Shown here: in pieces, positions 1-7,402 of the stretch
Position numbering within the stretch: position 1 is the stretch's first letter
How the letters are laid out: each line of letters begins with the position of its first letter
Assembly: GCA_024274695.1 (NCBI GenBank)
Contig: JAJSAI010000023.1
Span: forward strand, 1-41,980
DNA: 41,980 nt
Direction: 5' to 3'
Origin: an archaeon
GTDB lineage: Archaea > B1Sed10-29 > JAJSAI01
Position numbers and translations under genes: made by a program
The notes under the pieces: model-generated
What the model was told of the DNA's origin: nothing
Seen by the model: the letters and a program-made list of their open reading frames with translations, nothing else
The model's database searches: none

Positions 1-694
1 CTATGGCAAGGTCACTCTTGCCCTTAGCAGCGGCCATAACCGAAACAACAAGTTCAGGAAGGGATGTCCCGAGGGCGACTGCCGTTGCCGCGATCACGCT
101 AGTGCCAACACCTAAAAGGCCGGAAAGGACGACAACAGACTTCACCACGTACCTCGCTCCAAAGTACAGTAGTATCGAACTCACCGTAACCCCCAGGACC
201 GCTGACCACGCGCTTCCCTCAGGTTTCGCTCCAGTGTTGTTCCTCTTCATCCCAACAAGGTAAAGAGAGTATATCACGAAAAGAAGAAGGCCTATGACCG
301 CCTCCGCGAATGAGAAGACCCCGTCAATTGCGGAGATTATGAGGAAAAAAGTAGACCCAAACAAAAAGCAGATATCCACGTGCAGAAAGTTATATCCTAC
401 TTTTATAGTCTTCCCCACGAGGGCCGCAAGACCCAGCACCAAGAACACGTTAGCAATATTAGACCCGATCACGTTCCCAGCAACTATGTCAGGACTTCCC
501 TGCACCACCGCGAATAGTGATGACGCGAACTCAGGGAGGGATGTTCCAACGGCCACAACAGTAACACCAAGAATGAACGAAGGTATTCCGAAAAACAGAC
601 CCAACCTTTCAGCGGATTTTGTAAAATATTCTGCGGAGTACAGTAGCGTGAAAAGACTGGCCGCGAATACAAGTGCCCACCATAACAACAGCAT
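1..694 (-). CDS. Na+/Ca2+ exchanger family membrane protein, C-terminus cut by window edge
   Basis: A cation/Ca2+ exchanger (CaCA superfamily, YrbG-like) that would swap Ca2+ for Na+ or H+ across the cell membrane. Translating the minus strand from the ATG at 694 gives 231 residues of strongly hydrophobic protein. The alpha-1 repeat is visible as GTSLPEF followed by GNVIGSNIAN, and the alpha-2 repeat begins with GTSLPELVVS just before the window edge. These two inverted-topology repeats form the ion-binding core of the family. Roughly the last quarter to third of a usual 300-350 residue protein lies outside the window. It is divergent from the lysine-rich gene at 794. The large plus-strand open frames over this gene are antisense shadows. 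Confidence 0.9.
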   Translation of the reverse strand, partial: MLLLWWALVFAASLFTLLYSAEYFTKSAERLGLFFGIPSFILGVTVVAVGTSLPEFASSLFAVVQGSPDIVAGNVIGSNIANVFLVLGLAALVGKTIKVGYNFLHVDICFLFGSTFFLIISAIDGVFSFAEAVIGLLLFVIYSLYLVGMKRNNTGAKPEGSAWSAVLGVTVSSILLYFGARYVVKSVVVLSGLLGVGTSVIAATAVALGTSLPELVVSVMAAAKGKSDLAI

Positions 695-737
695 GCGAGA
701 TCACTTTGTGAAACCGGGTACTGTTAAAAAAGAAACA

Positions 738-747
738 TTTATAAATA
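738..747. promoter_or_regulatory. Near-palindromic TATA-like element between divergent genes
   Basis: TTTATAAATA lies almost exactly midway between the exchanger start (694) and the lysine-rich protein start (794). It reads as a TATA box on either strand. Archaeal TATA boxes sit about 26 nt before the transcription start, so either direction would give a leader of about 20-26 nt. A second T/A-rich run at 754-764 could also serve the plus strand. Confidence 0.5.
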
Positions 748-793
748 ATTCCATATTTTTAAAACCATAGAAAAGATTTTGAAGGAGATAATG

Positions 794-1090
794 ATGGCCG
801 TCAAAAAAACGACCAAAAGGACTGCGAAAAGAAAGTGCGCCAAGAAGACAGTGAAGAAGAAGACAACCAAAAAGAAGACCACAACCAAAAAAACAACCAC
901 CAAGAAAAAAACAACCAAAAAGAAAACAACAACAAAGAAAAAGACAGTGAAGAAGACAGCAAAGAAAGCCACCAAAAAGAAAACAACCACGAAGAAGAAG
1001 ACAACCAAAAAGAAGACCACAACCAAAAAAACAACCACCAAGAAAAAAACAACCAAAAAGAAAACAACAACAAAGAAAAAGAAGAAGTAA
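794..1090 (+). CDS. Lysine/threonine-rich basic protein, histone H1-tail-like
   Basis: A 98-residue protein made almost entirely of Lys and Thr in KKKTT and TTKK runs, with a short N-terminus containing its only Cys. The composition resembles the basic tails of histone H1-like and other nucleic-acid-compacting proteins, so binding to DNA or RNA is a reasonable inference, but no folded domain is visible. GGAG at 784-787 sits 6 nt before the ATG at 794, which favours that start over the ATG at 791 and the TTG at 779. A perfect 92-bp direct repeat (853-944 and 991-1082) builds most of the protein, with a period of 46 codons. A T-run at 1094-1099 just after the stop may terminate transcription. 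Open frames in the other phases over this stretch are by-products of the repeat. Confidence 0.75.
   Translation: MAVKKTTKRTAKRKCAKKTVKKKTTKKKTTTKKTTTKKKTTKKKTTTKKKTVKKTAKKATKKKTTTKKKTTKKKTTTKKTTTKKKTTKKKTTTKKKKK
853..944 (+). repeat. 92-bp perfect direct repeat, copy 1
   Basis: This stretch of the lysine-rich gene is identical to 991-1082. The offset is 138 bp, exactly 46 codons, so the reading frame is kept. Perfect identity even at synonymous positions suggests a recent duplication or gene-conversion-like homogenisation. Confidence 0.9.
991..1082 (+). repeat. 92-bp perfect direct repeat, copy 2
   Basis: Second copy of the 853-944 repeat. It is separated from copy 1 by 46 bp that encode similar Lys/Thr/Ala-rich sequence but are not identical. 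It ends close to the stop codon. Confidence 0.9.
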
Positions 1091-1174
1091 ATCCTTTTTT
1101 CAAACGCAGTCCGGCTGACGTGTTTGCTCCTGTCCGGAGGACAGGAAGGAGTCAAAACCCCGCCATTCTCTTTT

Positions 1175-2431
1175 TTAAATTATTTTTCCAGGGAAAACCC
1201 ATCCCGGACCAAAGTAGTGGTCTCTTTGCTCAGGGTCTCCTGCGAGGGAAATATTCTTCATGACATTGAAGAAGTTGCCTACGAGGACACAGTTTCGGAC
1301 AGGCCTCACTGGAACGCCTTCTTCCAGTACCGCTCCAGAGGAAACCTCCAGGCTGAAATCACCCGTCAGGTGATTGCACGTGTGGACTCCTAAAACATCG
1401 CGCACCATCACTCCAGAAACTTCTTCCATCTTCATCTGTTCTTTGGATGAGAACACGAGGTTTGTGGGGTGCTCGTGAACGCCGCCCGCGCTACGGTGCG
1501 CGTGGCCGGTGGGGTTCTCGCCTGAAAGCCAGCAGGACGTCAGGTCGCGCACAAGGTTTTTCAGTACACCGTCTTCTATTACAGGCAGTACTCTGGATTT
1601 TACTCCCTCGTGGTCGTAATCTCTGGAGTACAGTCCCTTCTCAAGCTTAGGCTCGTCAATCACGCGCAGGTGTTCTGCCGCGACCTCCTTTCCTATCATG
1701 CCCCTGAAGATGGACTTCTTTTGTATGACCCTGTACTGGCTCAAAGCAGGCGACAGGAACGCTTCCACCAGCTCTGAGACAGTTTCAGGGGGGATGAAGA
1801 CAGTTGTTTCTCCTGAAAATCTTTTGCCCCCGCACGTGCTGGACGCGAGCCAGGCTATCCTGTCACTCAGTTCGTCTAGACTGAATTTTTCCATGCGCGT
1901 TTTCCCTTCCCACGTTTCAGTACCCTTGTAGGATATGTTGGCGTACGCGGAGTAAAAGGCCTCCTTCCATTCTATCCTTGTCCCGGAGGAGGACACTAGC
2001 AGGGACTCCTCAAGGTGCTTTGAAACACCGCACTGGGTCGGGCTCACTCCTTTTTCGGTTATGCTGCTCGTTAGGACGGCGAGCTCCTCAGCCATGTCCA
2101 GAGGGTCAGCGTGCAGGATGCTTTCGTGTGTCCTCCTCTCCCTGTTTCTTACTGGGTCCGGGAAGAAGATTCCGCCGTACTCTCTTGAATATTTTACAGT
2201 TTTCAGAACCGTTTCCACCACCTTCTCAGGGGATATGTTCCCCCAGAAGGAGCACATTCCAATTTTTTTCCCGCGGGCTACCCTAACCTGGCAGTATTCG
2301 TCAGACTCATCGCGCGCGAACTCAAGACTTCTGCCGACGGATTTCACTTCTGTACCCGATGACTTGCGCACGAACACTTCCGCGTAGTCTGCTTTCTCCG
2401 CGAGTCTCATGACCAGCTCTTCAGGATCCAC
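1175..2431 (-). CDS. tldE: TldE/PmbA family protein, partner of TldD
   Basis: This 418-residue protein is the non-metal-binding partner of TldD; in characterised systems the TldD-TldE heterodimer is a protease that processes unfolded or modified peptides. The C-terminal half carries the family pattern (GEN-TGHAHRSAGG near residue 310 and GDFSLEVSSG near 370). It lacks the HExxxH metal motif, as expected for TldE. The GTG start at 2431 overlaps the end of tldD by 11 nt, indicating translational coupling; an in-frame ATG at 2410 is an alternative. It is the last gene of a three-gene operon with an M18 aminopeptidase and TldD, so the whole unit is probably devoted to peptide breakdown or processing. 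Confidence 0.9.
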   Translation of the reverse strand: MDPEELVMRLAEKADYAEVFVRKSSGTEVKSVGRSLEFARDESDEYCQVRVARGKKIGMCSFWGNISPEKVVETVLKTVKYSREYGGIFFPDPVRNRERRTHESILHADPLDMAEELAVLTSSITEKGVSPTQCGVSKHLEESLLVSSSGTRIEWKEAFYSAYANISYKGTETWEGKTRMEKFSLDELSDRIAWLASSTCGGKRFSGETTVFIPPETVSELVEAFLSPALSQYRVIQKKSIFRGMIGKEVAAEHLRVIDEPKLEKGLYSRDYDHEGVKSRVLPVIEDGVLKNLVRDLTSCWLSGENPTGHAHRSAGGVHEHPTNLVFSSKEQMKMEEVSGVMVRDVLGVHTCNHLTGDFSLEVSSGAVLEEGVPVRPVRNCVLVGNFFNVMKNISLAGDPEQRDHYFGPGWVFPGKII

Positions 2432-3770
2432 CTATTCTCACCTTCCTAACAAGGAGGTAGGGCCCTCCGCTGGACACCCTCACGCTCTGACCTCCCTTCC
2501 CGCAGAAGCCGGGGCTGAGCTCGCCGAGTTTTCTGCCCGCGCATTCTACAGAGTGCAGGGTGTCCAGTATGCTTCCCGAGAACATCACGTTCCGGTAGAC
2601 TGTCTTCTTTTCTCCTTTTTCTATCAGGTAAGCCTTGACCGCGGCGAACTGGAATTCCCCGTTCAGCGTGGACACCTGCCCTCCGTTATCCCCTTCCAGT
2701 AACAGGCCCCTGCCGAGTTCTGACATCATCTCTTCTTCTTTCCAGTCTCCTGGAGCGAAGAATGTGTTGCTCATCCTGACCAGGGGTATTTGCCCGACCT
2801 CTTCTGCTCTCGCGTTACCCGTGGAGTGTGTTTTCATCCTGCCCGCGCTCTCTCTTGAGTGCAGGAAGGAAGACAGGATCCCGCGGTCTATTAGCACAGT
2901 CTTACGCGCGGGGACACCCTCGTGGTCCGCGTGGTATGACCCGTACTCTCCAGGCAGGGTTGGGTCGTCCACTATCGTAACCTGTTGTGAGCCTATTCTT
3001 TCTCCAAGCCGGCCCTTCAGTATGGACTCTCCTGCGAGCACTGCGTCCGCCTCGCACGCGTGCCCTATCGCTTCATGCGCCAAAAGCCCTGCTAATTCTG
3101 GGCCCATTATCACATCGTATTTTCCTGACTTCACCAGCCGTGCTTTCAGGAGTTCTAGAGCCTCTTTTTTGGCTTCTTCCGCTCTTGTGATGTCAAAAAT
3201 CTCCATTCCCGCAAGCCTGCCTATCCTTTTGCATGACTCTTGCACGCCTTTTCCGTTCTTCGCCACCGCGCAGAACATCACGAATGTTTCAGGGTACGAC
3301 TCCCAGAATTCTGTGCCTGTGTTGTCCAGGTACCCTGTTTTCACGTCAGAGTATATCATGGTCGCGGTAGTGTTCACTATCCCTTCCCCGGACATGACCT
3401 CGCACGCGTGCTTCAGCATGTCAACTGCCTCGTCAAGATCAAACTCTTTTTCTGGCTTGACCTCTGTCCTCCCGGAAGCTGTTTTCTCGTCGGATAAATC
3501 GTTAGACAGCCCTTTCACACTGCAGACTTCTGCCATACGCGCTGCTTTTTCCACAAGACCGTCCGGGCTCGGGGAGGATGCTATCCCCATGCCATTTCTA
3601 CCGATCACTCTCACAGAGTAGTCTGTGGAAAGGGTGTTCGTGAGCCTTTCAACTTTCCCGTTCCTCACGGTAATCCTGAGGGTCCTGGATGAAGAAGTTC
3701 TTCCTATGACCAGCTTTCCGGTGCTGGCGGAGAACACTGATTCCGCGAAGTCAGCCGCCAAGATGATCAC
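2421..3770 (-). CDS. tldD: TldD metalloprotease
   Basis: The catalytic, zinc-binding subunit of the TldD/TldE protease, 449 residues. The metal motif HEAIGH lies at residues 232-237, and a C-terminal Cys in GFCGKGG at about residue 423 is a likely further ligand, both typical of TldD. Family members cleave flexible peptides that thread into the TldD/TldE chamber; known bacterial roles include maturing microcin B17 and degrading the antitoxin CcdA. The natural substrate here is unknown. The GTG start overlaps the TGA of the upstream aminopeptidase (GTGA, 3767-3770), and its own end overlaps tldE. Such tight spacing implies one message and matched expression. Confidence 0.93.
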   Translation of the reverse strand: MIILAADFAESVFSASTGKLVIGRTSSSRTLRITVRNGKVERLTNTLSTDYSVRVIGRNGMGIASSPSPDGLVEKAARMAEVCSVKGLSNDLSDEKTASGRTEVKPEKEFDLDEAVDMLKHACEVMSGEGIVNTTATMIYSDVKTGYLDNTGTEFWESYPETFVMFCAVAKNGKGVQESCKRIGRLAGMEIFDITRAEEAKKEALELLKARLVKSGKYDVIMGPELAGLLAHEAIGHACEADAVLAGESILKGRLGERIGSQQVTIVDDPTLPGEYGSYHADHEGVPARKTVLIDRGILSSFLHSRESAGRMKTHSTGNARAEEVGQIPLVRMSNTFFAPGDWKEEEMMSELGRGLLLEGDNGGQVSTLNGEFQFAAVKAYLIEKGEKKTVYRNVMFSGSILDTLHSVECAGRKLGELSPGFCGKGGQSVRVSSGGPYLLVRKVRIGGS

Positions 3771-5161
3771 TTTTCTTTGAAGAATGATGTGATCGCACGG
3801 TACATGTTGTACAGGTCAATCTTGCTGGACACTTCAGCAGGGGAGTGCATGCTGAGCAGGCACACGCCCATGTCTATTACGTCCCCGCCGTGCTTCGCGA
3901 GAAAAGCTGCTACCGTGCCTCCTCCGCCGAGGTCTACTTTTCCGAGTTCTCCGGTCTGCCACGGGATCCCGGCCTTGTTCAGGACATTTCTTATCCACGC
4001 GAAGTACTCCGCGGTGGCCTCGCTGGAGTCGTACTTTCCTTTCCTGCCGGTGTACTTGAACACACCCACTCCCCTTCCGAGGTATGTTGCGTTTGAGGGG
4101 TCATACGCGTCCTTGTATAAGGGGTTCAGGGCAGCGCCCACGTCCGCTGATATCATCTTGGAGTCCTCCAGGAGGCGCTTGGCGTTCTCCAGGCCGCACA
4201 CTTTAGCGAAAACGTTTTCCAGAAAGCTCGTGCTGGCCCCTCCCTTGCCCACGCTACCAATCTCCTCCCTGTCAAGCAGGAAGACCGCCAGCGTGTTCTG
4301 GGGCACTGTCTTGTAGTCAAACAGGGCCCTGAGCACGGCATAGCAGCTGCTCCTGTCATCCTGACCGTAGCCGAGGACCATGCTGTTGTCCAGGCCGAGG
4401 TCCGCGGGCGGGCCCGCGGGAACAAGCTCTAGTTCTGCTGACGTGAGGTCCTCTTCTGTTATCCCGTACTTTTTGTTGAGTATCTCCAGAAGGCCCAGCT
4501 TGAATCTTTTCTTGGACCCGTTCTTTCTCCTGGAGGGCGTGTTTCCTGCGAGCACTGCCAGGGCCTCTCCTTCTATAACCTCTTCTGCCGTTTTTTTCAT
4601 TTGCTTGGCGGCAAGGTGTGGGAGCAGGTCAGGTATCACAAACACGGGGTCTCCTTGTTTTTCTCCGATGATGATGTCAACTCTTTTCCCGTCCTGCTTG
4701 AAGACAACACCGTGCATGGCGAGCGGGTGGTTGACCCACTGGTATTTTTTTATCCCGCCGTAGTAGTGGCCCTTTAGGAGCGCGAGGTCTGAGTCCTCAA
4801 CCACAGGCCGAGGCTTCAGGTCTATTCTTGGAGAGTCAGCGTGCGCCGCGGCTATCCTGAGTTCCTTCCTCCTGCCTATCACGATAAATGCAGCGGCCTT
4901 TTCTCCTGCCGTGAAATAGTATTTTTTCCCTGGTGACGGTTTCCCATCGTACTCCGTGAACCCTTTTTTCTTCGCCTGCCTAACCGCCCAGGAGACCGTC
5001 TCCCTTTCGGTCTTGCACTTTCCCAAGAATTTTTTATAGTCTTCGGCGAAGGACATGACCTTCTTCTTGTCAGCAGAGTCCCAGGATGATTTTAGCTCCC
5101 ATTCCACGCCAGCCAAGTAACAGCACCTCCTGAACTGTTCTATGAAAGTCCCGCCCAGCAT
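3767..5161 (-). CDS. M18 family aminopeptidase
   Basis: A cytoplasmic zinc aminopeptidase of the M18 (aspartyl aminopeptidase) family, 464 residues from the ATG at 5161. Family metal-site and catalytic motifs are in order: AHADSPR, GQDDRSSC, LDREEIGS, SADVGAAL and a final MHSPAE. The start is uncertain. The only good TATA-like box (5174-5182) predicts transcription beginning near 5152, downstream of ATG 5161. A strong Shine-Dalgarno match, AGGAGGTG (5131-5124), then precedes a TTG at 5116. Starting there gives 449 residues and an N-terminus more like other M18 enzymes. It heads the M18-tldD-tldE operon, where it could finish peptides cut by TldD/E. Confidence 0.92.
   Translation of the reverse strand: MLGGTFIEQFRRCCYLAGVEWELKSSWDSADKKKVMSFAEDYKKFLGKCKTERETVSWAVRQAKKKGFTEYDGKPSPGKKYYFTAGEKAAAFIVIGRRKELRIAAAHADSPRIDLKPRPVVEDSDLALLKGHYYGGIKKYQWVNHPLAMHGVVFKQDGKRVDIIIGEKQGDPVFVIPDLLPHLAAKQMKKTAEEVIEGEALAVLAGNTPSRRKNGSKKRFKLGLLEILNKKYGITEEDLTSAELELVPAGPPADLGLDNSMVLGYGQDDRSSCYAVLRALFDYKTVPQNTLAVFLLDREEIGSVGKGGASTSFLENVFAKVCGLENAKRLLEDSKMISADVGAALNPLYKDAYDPSNATYLGRGVGVFKYTGRKGKYDSSEATAEYFAWIRNVLNKAGIPWQTGELGKVDLGGGGTVAAFLAKHGGDVIDMGVCLLSMHSPAEVSSKIDLYNMYRAITSFFKEK
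5124..5131 (-). promoter_or_regulatory. Strong Shine-Dalgarno site inside the annotated start of the M18 gene
   Basis: On the minus strand this reads AGGAGGTG, a near-perfect match to the archaeal anti-Shine-Dalgarno sequence. It lies 7 nt before an in-frame TTG at 5116 and about 16 nt before a GTG at 5107. Together with the position of the TATA box it suggests the real start is 15 codons downstream of the longest reading frame. Confidence 0.45.
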
Positions 5162-5173
5162 ATAAAGTTATCA

Positions 5174-5182
5174 TTTTATAAG
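5174..5182. promoter_or_regulatory. Shared bidirectional TATA-like element (M18 operon / rnz)
   Basis: TTTTATAAG is near-palindromic and is the only clear TATA-like sequence in the 41-nt gap between these divergent genes. On the plus strand it is centred about 25 nt before the RNase Z ATG, predicting a leaderless transcript. On the minus strand it predicts initiation near 5152. Confidence 0.55.
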
Positions 5183-5202
5183 CGGGCGCCGTAATTTTGG
5201 TC

Positions 5203-6099
5203 ATGGAACTGACCTTTCTGGGCACAGCGAGCACCATGCCGACCAAGAAGAGGAATCATCCCGCGATCCACCTCAAGTTCAGGAACTCAAGCCTGCTGTT
5301 CGAGTGCGGGGAAGGCACCCAGAGGCAGCTCACAATAGCAGGGATATCGGCCCAGAAAATAAACGCTGTGTTCATATCCCACATGCACGGGGACCACTCG
5401 TTCGGCCTTGGGGGCCTGCTTCATTCCATGGACTTCAGGGGGAGGCAGGATGAGATATTCGTGTACGGACCGAAGGGAGGGGAAAAGGTTGTCAGGTTCT
5501 TCTGCGAGTGGCCTGGAATACAAATGCTCTTCCCCATACGCGTTACAGAAATAGAAGGTGAGATGGAACTGTACTCGGACTGCAACCTTACCGTGAAAGC
5601 GTTTCCACTTGACCATGGGATCCCCTGCTATGGGTTCTTGGTTGAAGAAAAGGTTGAAAGGAACCTTGACAAGAAGAAGCTGAAGAAGGTCGGCCTGCTG
5701 AACAGCCCACTCTGCCGGAAGCTGAAAGAAGAGGGGAGGGTCACAGTGAACGGAAGAGAAGTGAGACTGGAGGACGTCTCCAAGCCGCTCCGAAGGCCCC
5801 TGCGCGTGGGGATAGTAATGGACACCAGGCCTTTCCCGAAGCTCGTGGAGCACGTGAAGGGATGCGACCTGCTAGTATGCGAGGCGACGTTCTCCGAAGA
5901 ACTTAAAGAAAAAGCGCATGACTATGGGCACATGACAGCAAAGGACGCGGCGCGGCTCGCTAAAAAGGCAGGGGCTAAGACCCTGGTGCTCACACACTAC
6001 AGCTCAAGGTACGAGGACGAAAAGGTCTTAGAAAAGGAGGCCCGCGAGATCTTCAGAAACTCTTTCGCCTCGTACGATTTTTACAGGATTGTCCTGTGA
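5203..6099 (+). CDS. rnz: Ribonuclease Z (tRNA 3' endonuclease)
   Basis: A metallo-beta-lactamase-fold endonuclease that trims the 3' trailer from tRNA precursors, giving the end to which CCA is added. It has 298 residues from ATG 5203, the usual length of the short-form (RNase Z-S/ElaC) enzyme. Visible motifs are HMHGDH at 60-65 (zinc ligands), LDHGIPCYGF in the middle, GIVMDTR (metal-bridging Asp), GHMTA and THYSSRY near the C-terminus (last His ligand). An in-frame TTG at 5197 is less likely because the TATA box fits a leaderless transcript starting at or near the ATG. Confidence 0.95.
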   Translation: MELTFLGTASTMPTKKRNHPAIHLKFRNSSLLFECGEGTQRQLTIAGISAQKINAVFISHMHGDHSFGLGGLLHSMDFRGRQDEIFVYGPKGGEKVVRFFCEWPGIQMLFPIRVTEIEGEMELYSDCNLTVKAFPLDHGIPCYGFLVEEKVERNLDKKKLKKVGLLNSPLCRKLKEEGRVTVNGREVRLEDVSKPLRRPLRVGIVMDTRPFPKLVEHVKGCDLLVCEATFSEELKEKAHDYGHMTAKDAARLAKKAGAKTLVLTHYSSRYEDEKVLEKEAREIFRNSFASYDFYRIVL

Positions 6100-6104
6100 A
6101 GCGC

Positions 6105-6115
6105 ATTTTTTTATA
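6105..6115 (+). promoter_or_regulatory. TATA-like promoter of the secreted protein gene
   Basis: The T-rich TTTTTTATACC lies just after the RNase Z stop and is centred about 27 nt before the ATG at 6138. This predicts a leaderless transcript separate from rnz. Confidence 0.45.
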
Positions 6116-6137
6116 CCAGTAGTGAGTCGTGTTAATC

Positions 6138-6911
6138 ATGAAAGCCCGTGTTACCTTGCTGTTGCTCGTCCTGTTAACCGCAGGGTTCTGCGTGCAGGTG
6201 GAATGGCAGGACATAAACATCAAGCTCGGGGAAAAAGGCAGTGTCAAGGTAACAGAAAGGATAATGGTCTCCTTCGAGAACGAGACGGAGGAGGCTGCGT
6301 TTGACGCGATGTCTAACGCGCATGACCTTGCGTCCTGGCAGGAGCTCGTGCCCGGCCTCCAGACTCACGTCACGGGTGCTGAAGAACCCCTTATCATAAC
6401 ATCCGGCAAGTCAGGGGGGCTTGGGATAATCTCTTTAGAGTACCCTGCAAAATCGCTGTCCCCTTCAAGGGAAGGAAGGTATCTTGTCTACCAGTTTCCC
6501 GCGAACCGGCTCTCCTTCTACTCAGAAGAAGAAAGGACCCTGAGGATTCCCGCAAAGACTACTCTCGCTATAAGCGTGCCAAACAACGACAAAATAAAAA
6601 TAACAGGGCTGGCCCCAACTCCCGTGATACCAACGTACATTGCCAACGGGGTTGAAAGGGTCACCGAATGGAGAGGTCCCTTGTCAACCCCAGAGTTCTA
6701 CTTCAAGTACAAGGTGGAGGAAACCTTGAGTGAGGCGTTCTCACTGCAGGACTTTGCAGAACAGCTGGGAAGGTTCCTTGTATCAAACCCCGCGTACACG
6801 ATCACCCTCGCGGTTTTCCTAGGGTTAATAATCGTGTACCGCAGGGAGATCTTCGGACTGCTCTCGGAGGGAAGCGTGTCAGAAGAGGAAATAGAACTCC
6901 CAAAGGAATGA
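6138..6911 (+). CDS. Secreted, C-terminally membrane-anchored protein of unknown function
   Basis: I do not recognise a family. The 257-residue protein has a clear N-terminal signal peptide (MKAR followed by a Leu-rich core to about residue 17), an extracellular domain of about 190 residues rich in beta-type sequence, one transmembrane segment near residues 215-235 (TITLAVFLGLIIVY), and a short acidic tail in the cytoplasm. The topology is therefore outside-anchored with the C-terminus inside. The domain order resembles archaeal proteins whose ectodomain precedes a single C-terminal anchor, but no catalytic motif is evident. The ATG at 6138 fits a leaderless message from the TATA box at 6105. 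It ends 7 nt from the convergent PIN-domain gene. Confidence 0.75.
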   Translation: MKARVTLLLLVLLTAGFCVQVEWQDINIKLGEKGSVKVTERIMVSFENETEEAAFDAMSNAHDLASWQELVPGLQTHVTGAEEPLIITSGKSGGLGIISLEYPAKSLSPSREGRYLVYQFPANRLSFYSEEERTLRIPAKTTLAISVPNNDKIKITGLAPTPVIPTYIANGVERVTEWRGPLSTPEFYFKYKVEETLSEAFSLQDFAEQLGRFLVSNPAYTITLAVFLGLIIVYRREIFGLLSEGSVSEEEIELPKE

Positions 6912-6918
6912 GACCCCA

Positions 6919-7296
6919 TCAAGCCTTGTTCTTCCCACGGCCTTCTTTTATCCCTCTCCTGAACACAGGAGAGAAGGGTATCCCGAGCCTGGCGGCGACC
7001 ACCTGCACCGCGTAGTCGTCGGTCATTATACCACAACCAAGGTCCCGGGCGAGGGCGAGCACGCTAACGTCCGCCTTGCTGAGCCTCGGCAGGACCCTGC
7101 CCGCAGCCTTCTTTACCTTTTCAACGCTCTCGTCAGAAGGCGCGAGGACTCTGAGCTCCCTTGAAGCCACTGCAGCCTCGGCCAGCATCCTGGACCGTCT
7201 GTCCTTAAGTTCTGCCAGCACTTCTCTGGTGGTAGCCTTTTCTCCGGAGGGGAGAGAAAGGGCGTTCAAGAACGCTGGAGCGTCCAGGACTATCAT
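6919..7296 (-). CDS. Nob1-like PIN-domain endonuclease without zinc ribbon
   Basis: A 125-residue PIN-domain protein that resembles archaeal Nob1, the endonuclease that matures the 3' end of 16S rRNA. Acidic active-site candidates are D5, E25 or E29, D76 and D93/D94. The segment SKADVSVLALARDLG followed by MTDDYAVQVVA is characteristic of the Nob1/VapC-like group. Archaeal Nob1 normally continues into a C4 zinc ribbon; here the protein ends in a short basic tail (RRGIKEGRGKNKA) with no Cys. It could be a shortened Nob1 or another PIN nuclease. No antitoxin-like gene lies beside it, which argues against a VapBC toxin. The ATG at 7296 follows an A/T-rich promoter at about 7317-7329; a GTG at 7299 is also possible. 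Confidence 0.8.
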   Translation of the reverse strand: MIVLDAPAFLNALSLPSGEKATTREVLAELKDRRSRMLAEAAVASRELRVLAPSDESVEKVKKAAGRVLPRLSKADVSVLALARDLGCGIMTDDYAVQVVAARLGIPFSPVFRRGIKEGRGKNKA

Positions 7297-7402
7297 CACG
7301 TAAAGGTTCTGCGCTGAAAGTTTTTATTTCAGTACGACAGAGAAGAGCAGGACCACAACGATTATTAAACAGGGAAACAGTAAACTGTGATGGTGCGGCC
7401 AA

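Noticed and set aside
3-770. Plus-strand open frames over the window start (86 and 158 residues)
   Set aside because: They lie antisense to a clear Na+/Ca2+ exchanger reading frame with GTSLPEF and GNVIGSNIAN motifs and show no protein-like features.
853-1082. Possible CRISPR array
   Set aside because: There are only two long copies, the 92-bp units are in-frame protein-coding repeats and no regular short repeats with unique spacers exist.
739-1263. Open frames in other phases and on the minus strand over the lysine-rich gene
   Set aside because: The repeat-rich AAG/ACC composition leaves all phases open; the encoded Phe/Val-rich or Gln/Glu/Asn-rich strings have no start signals or plausible structure.
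2635-3621. 328-residue plus-strand frame
   Set aside because: It is antisense to tldD, which has its motifs in place.
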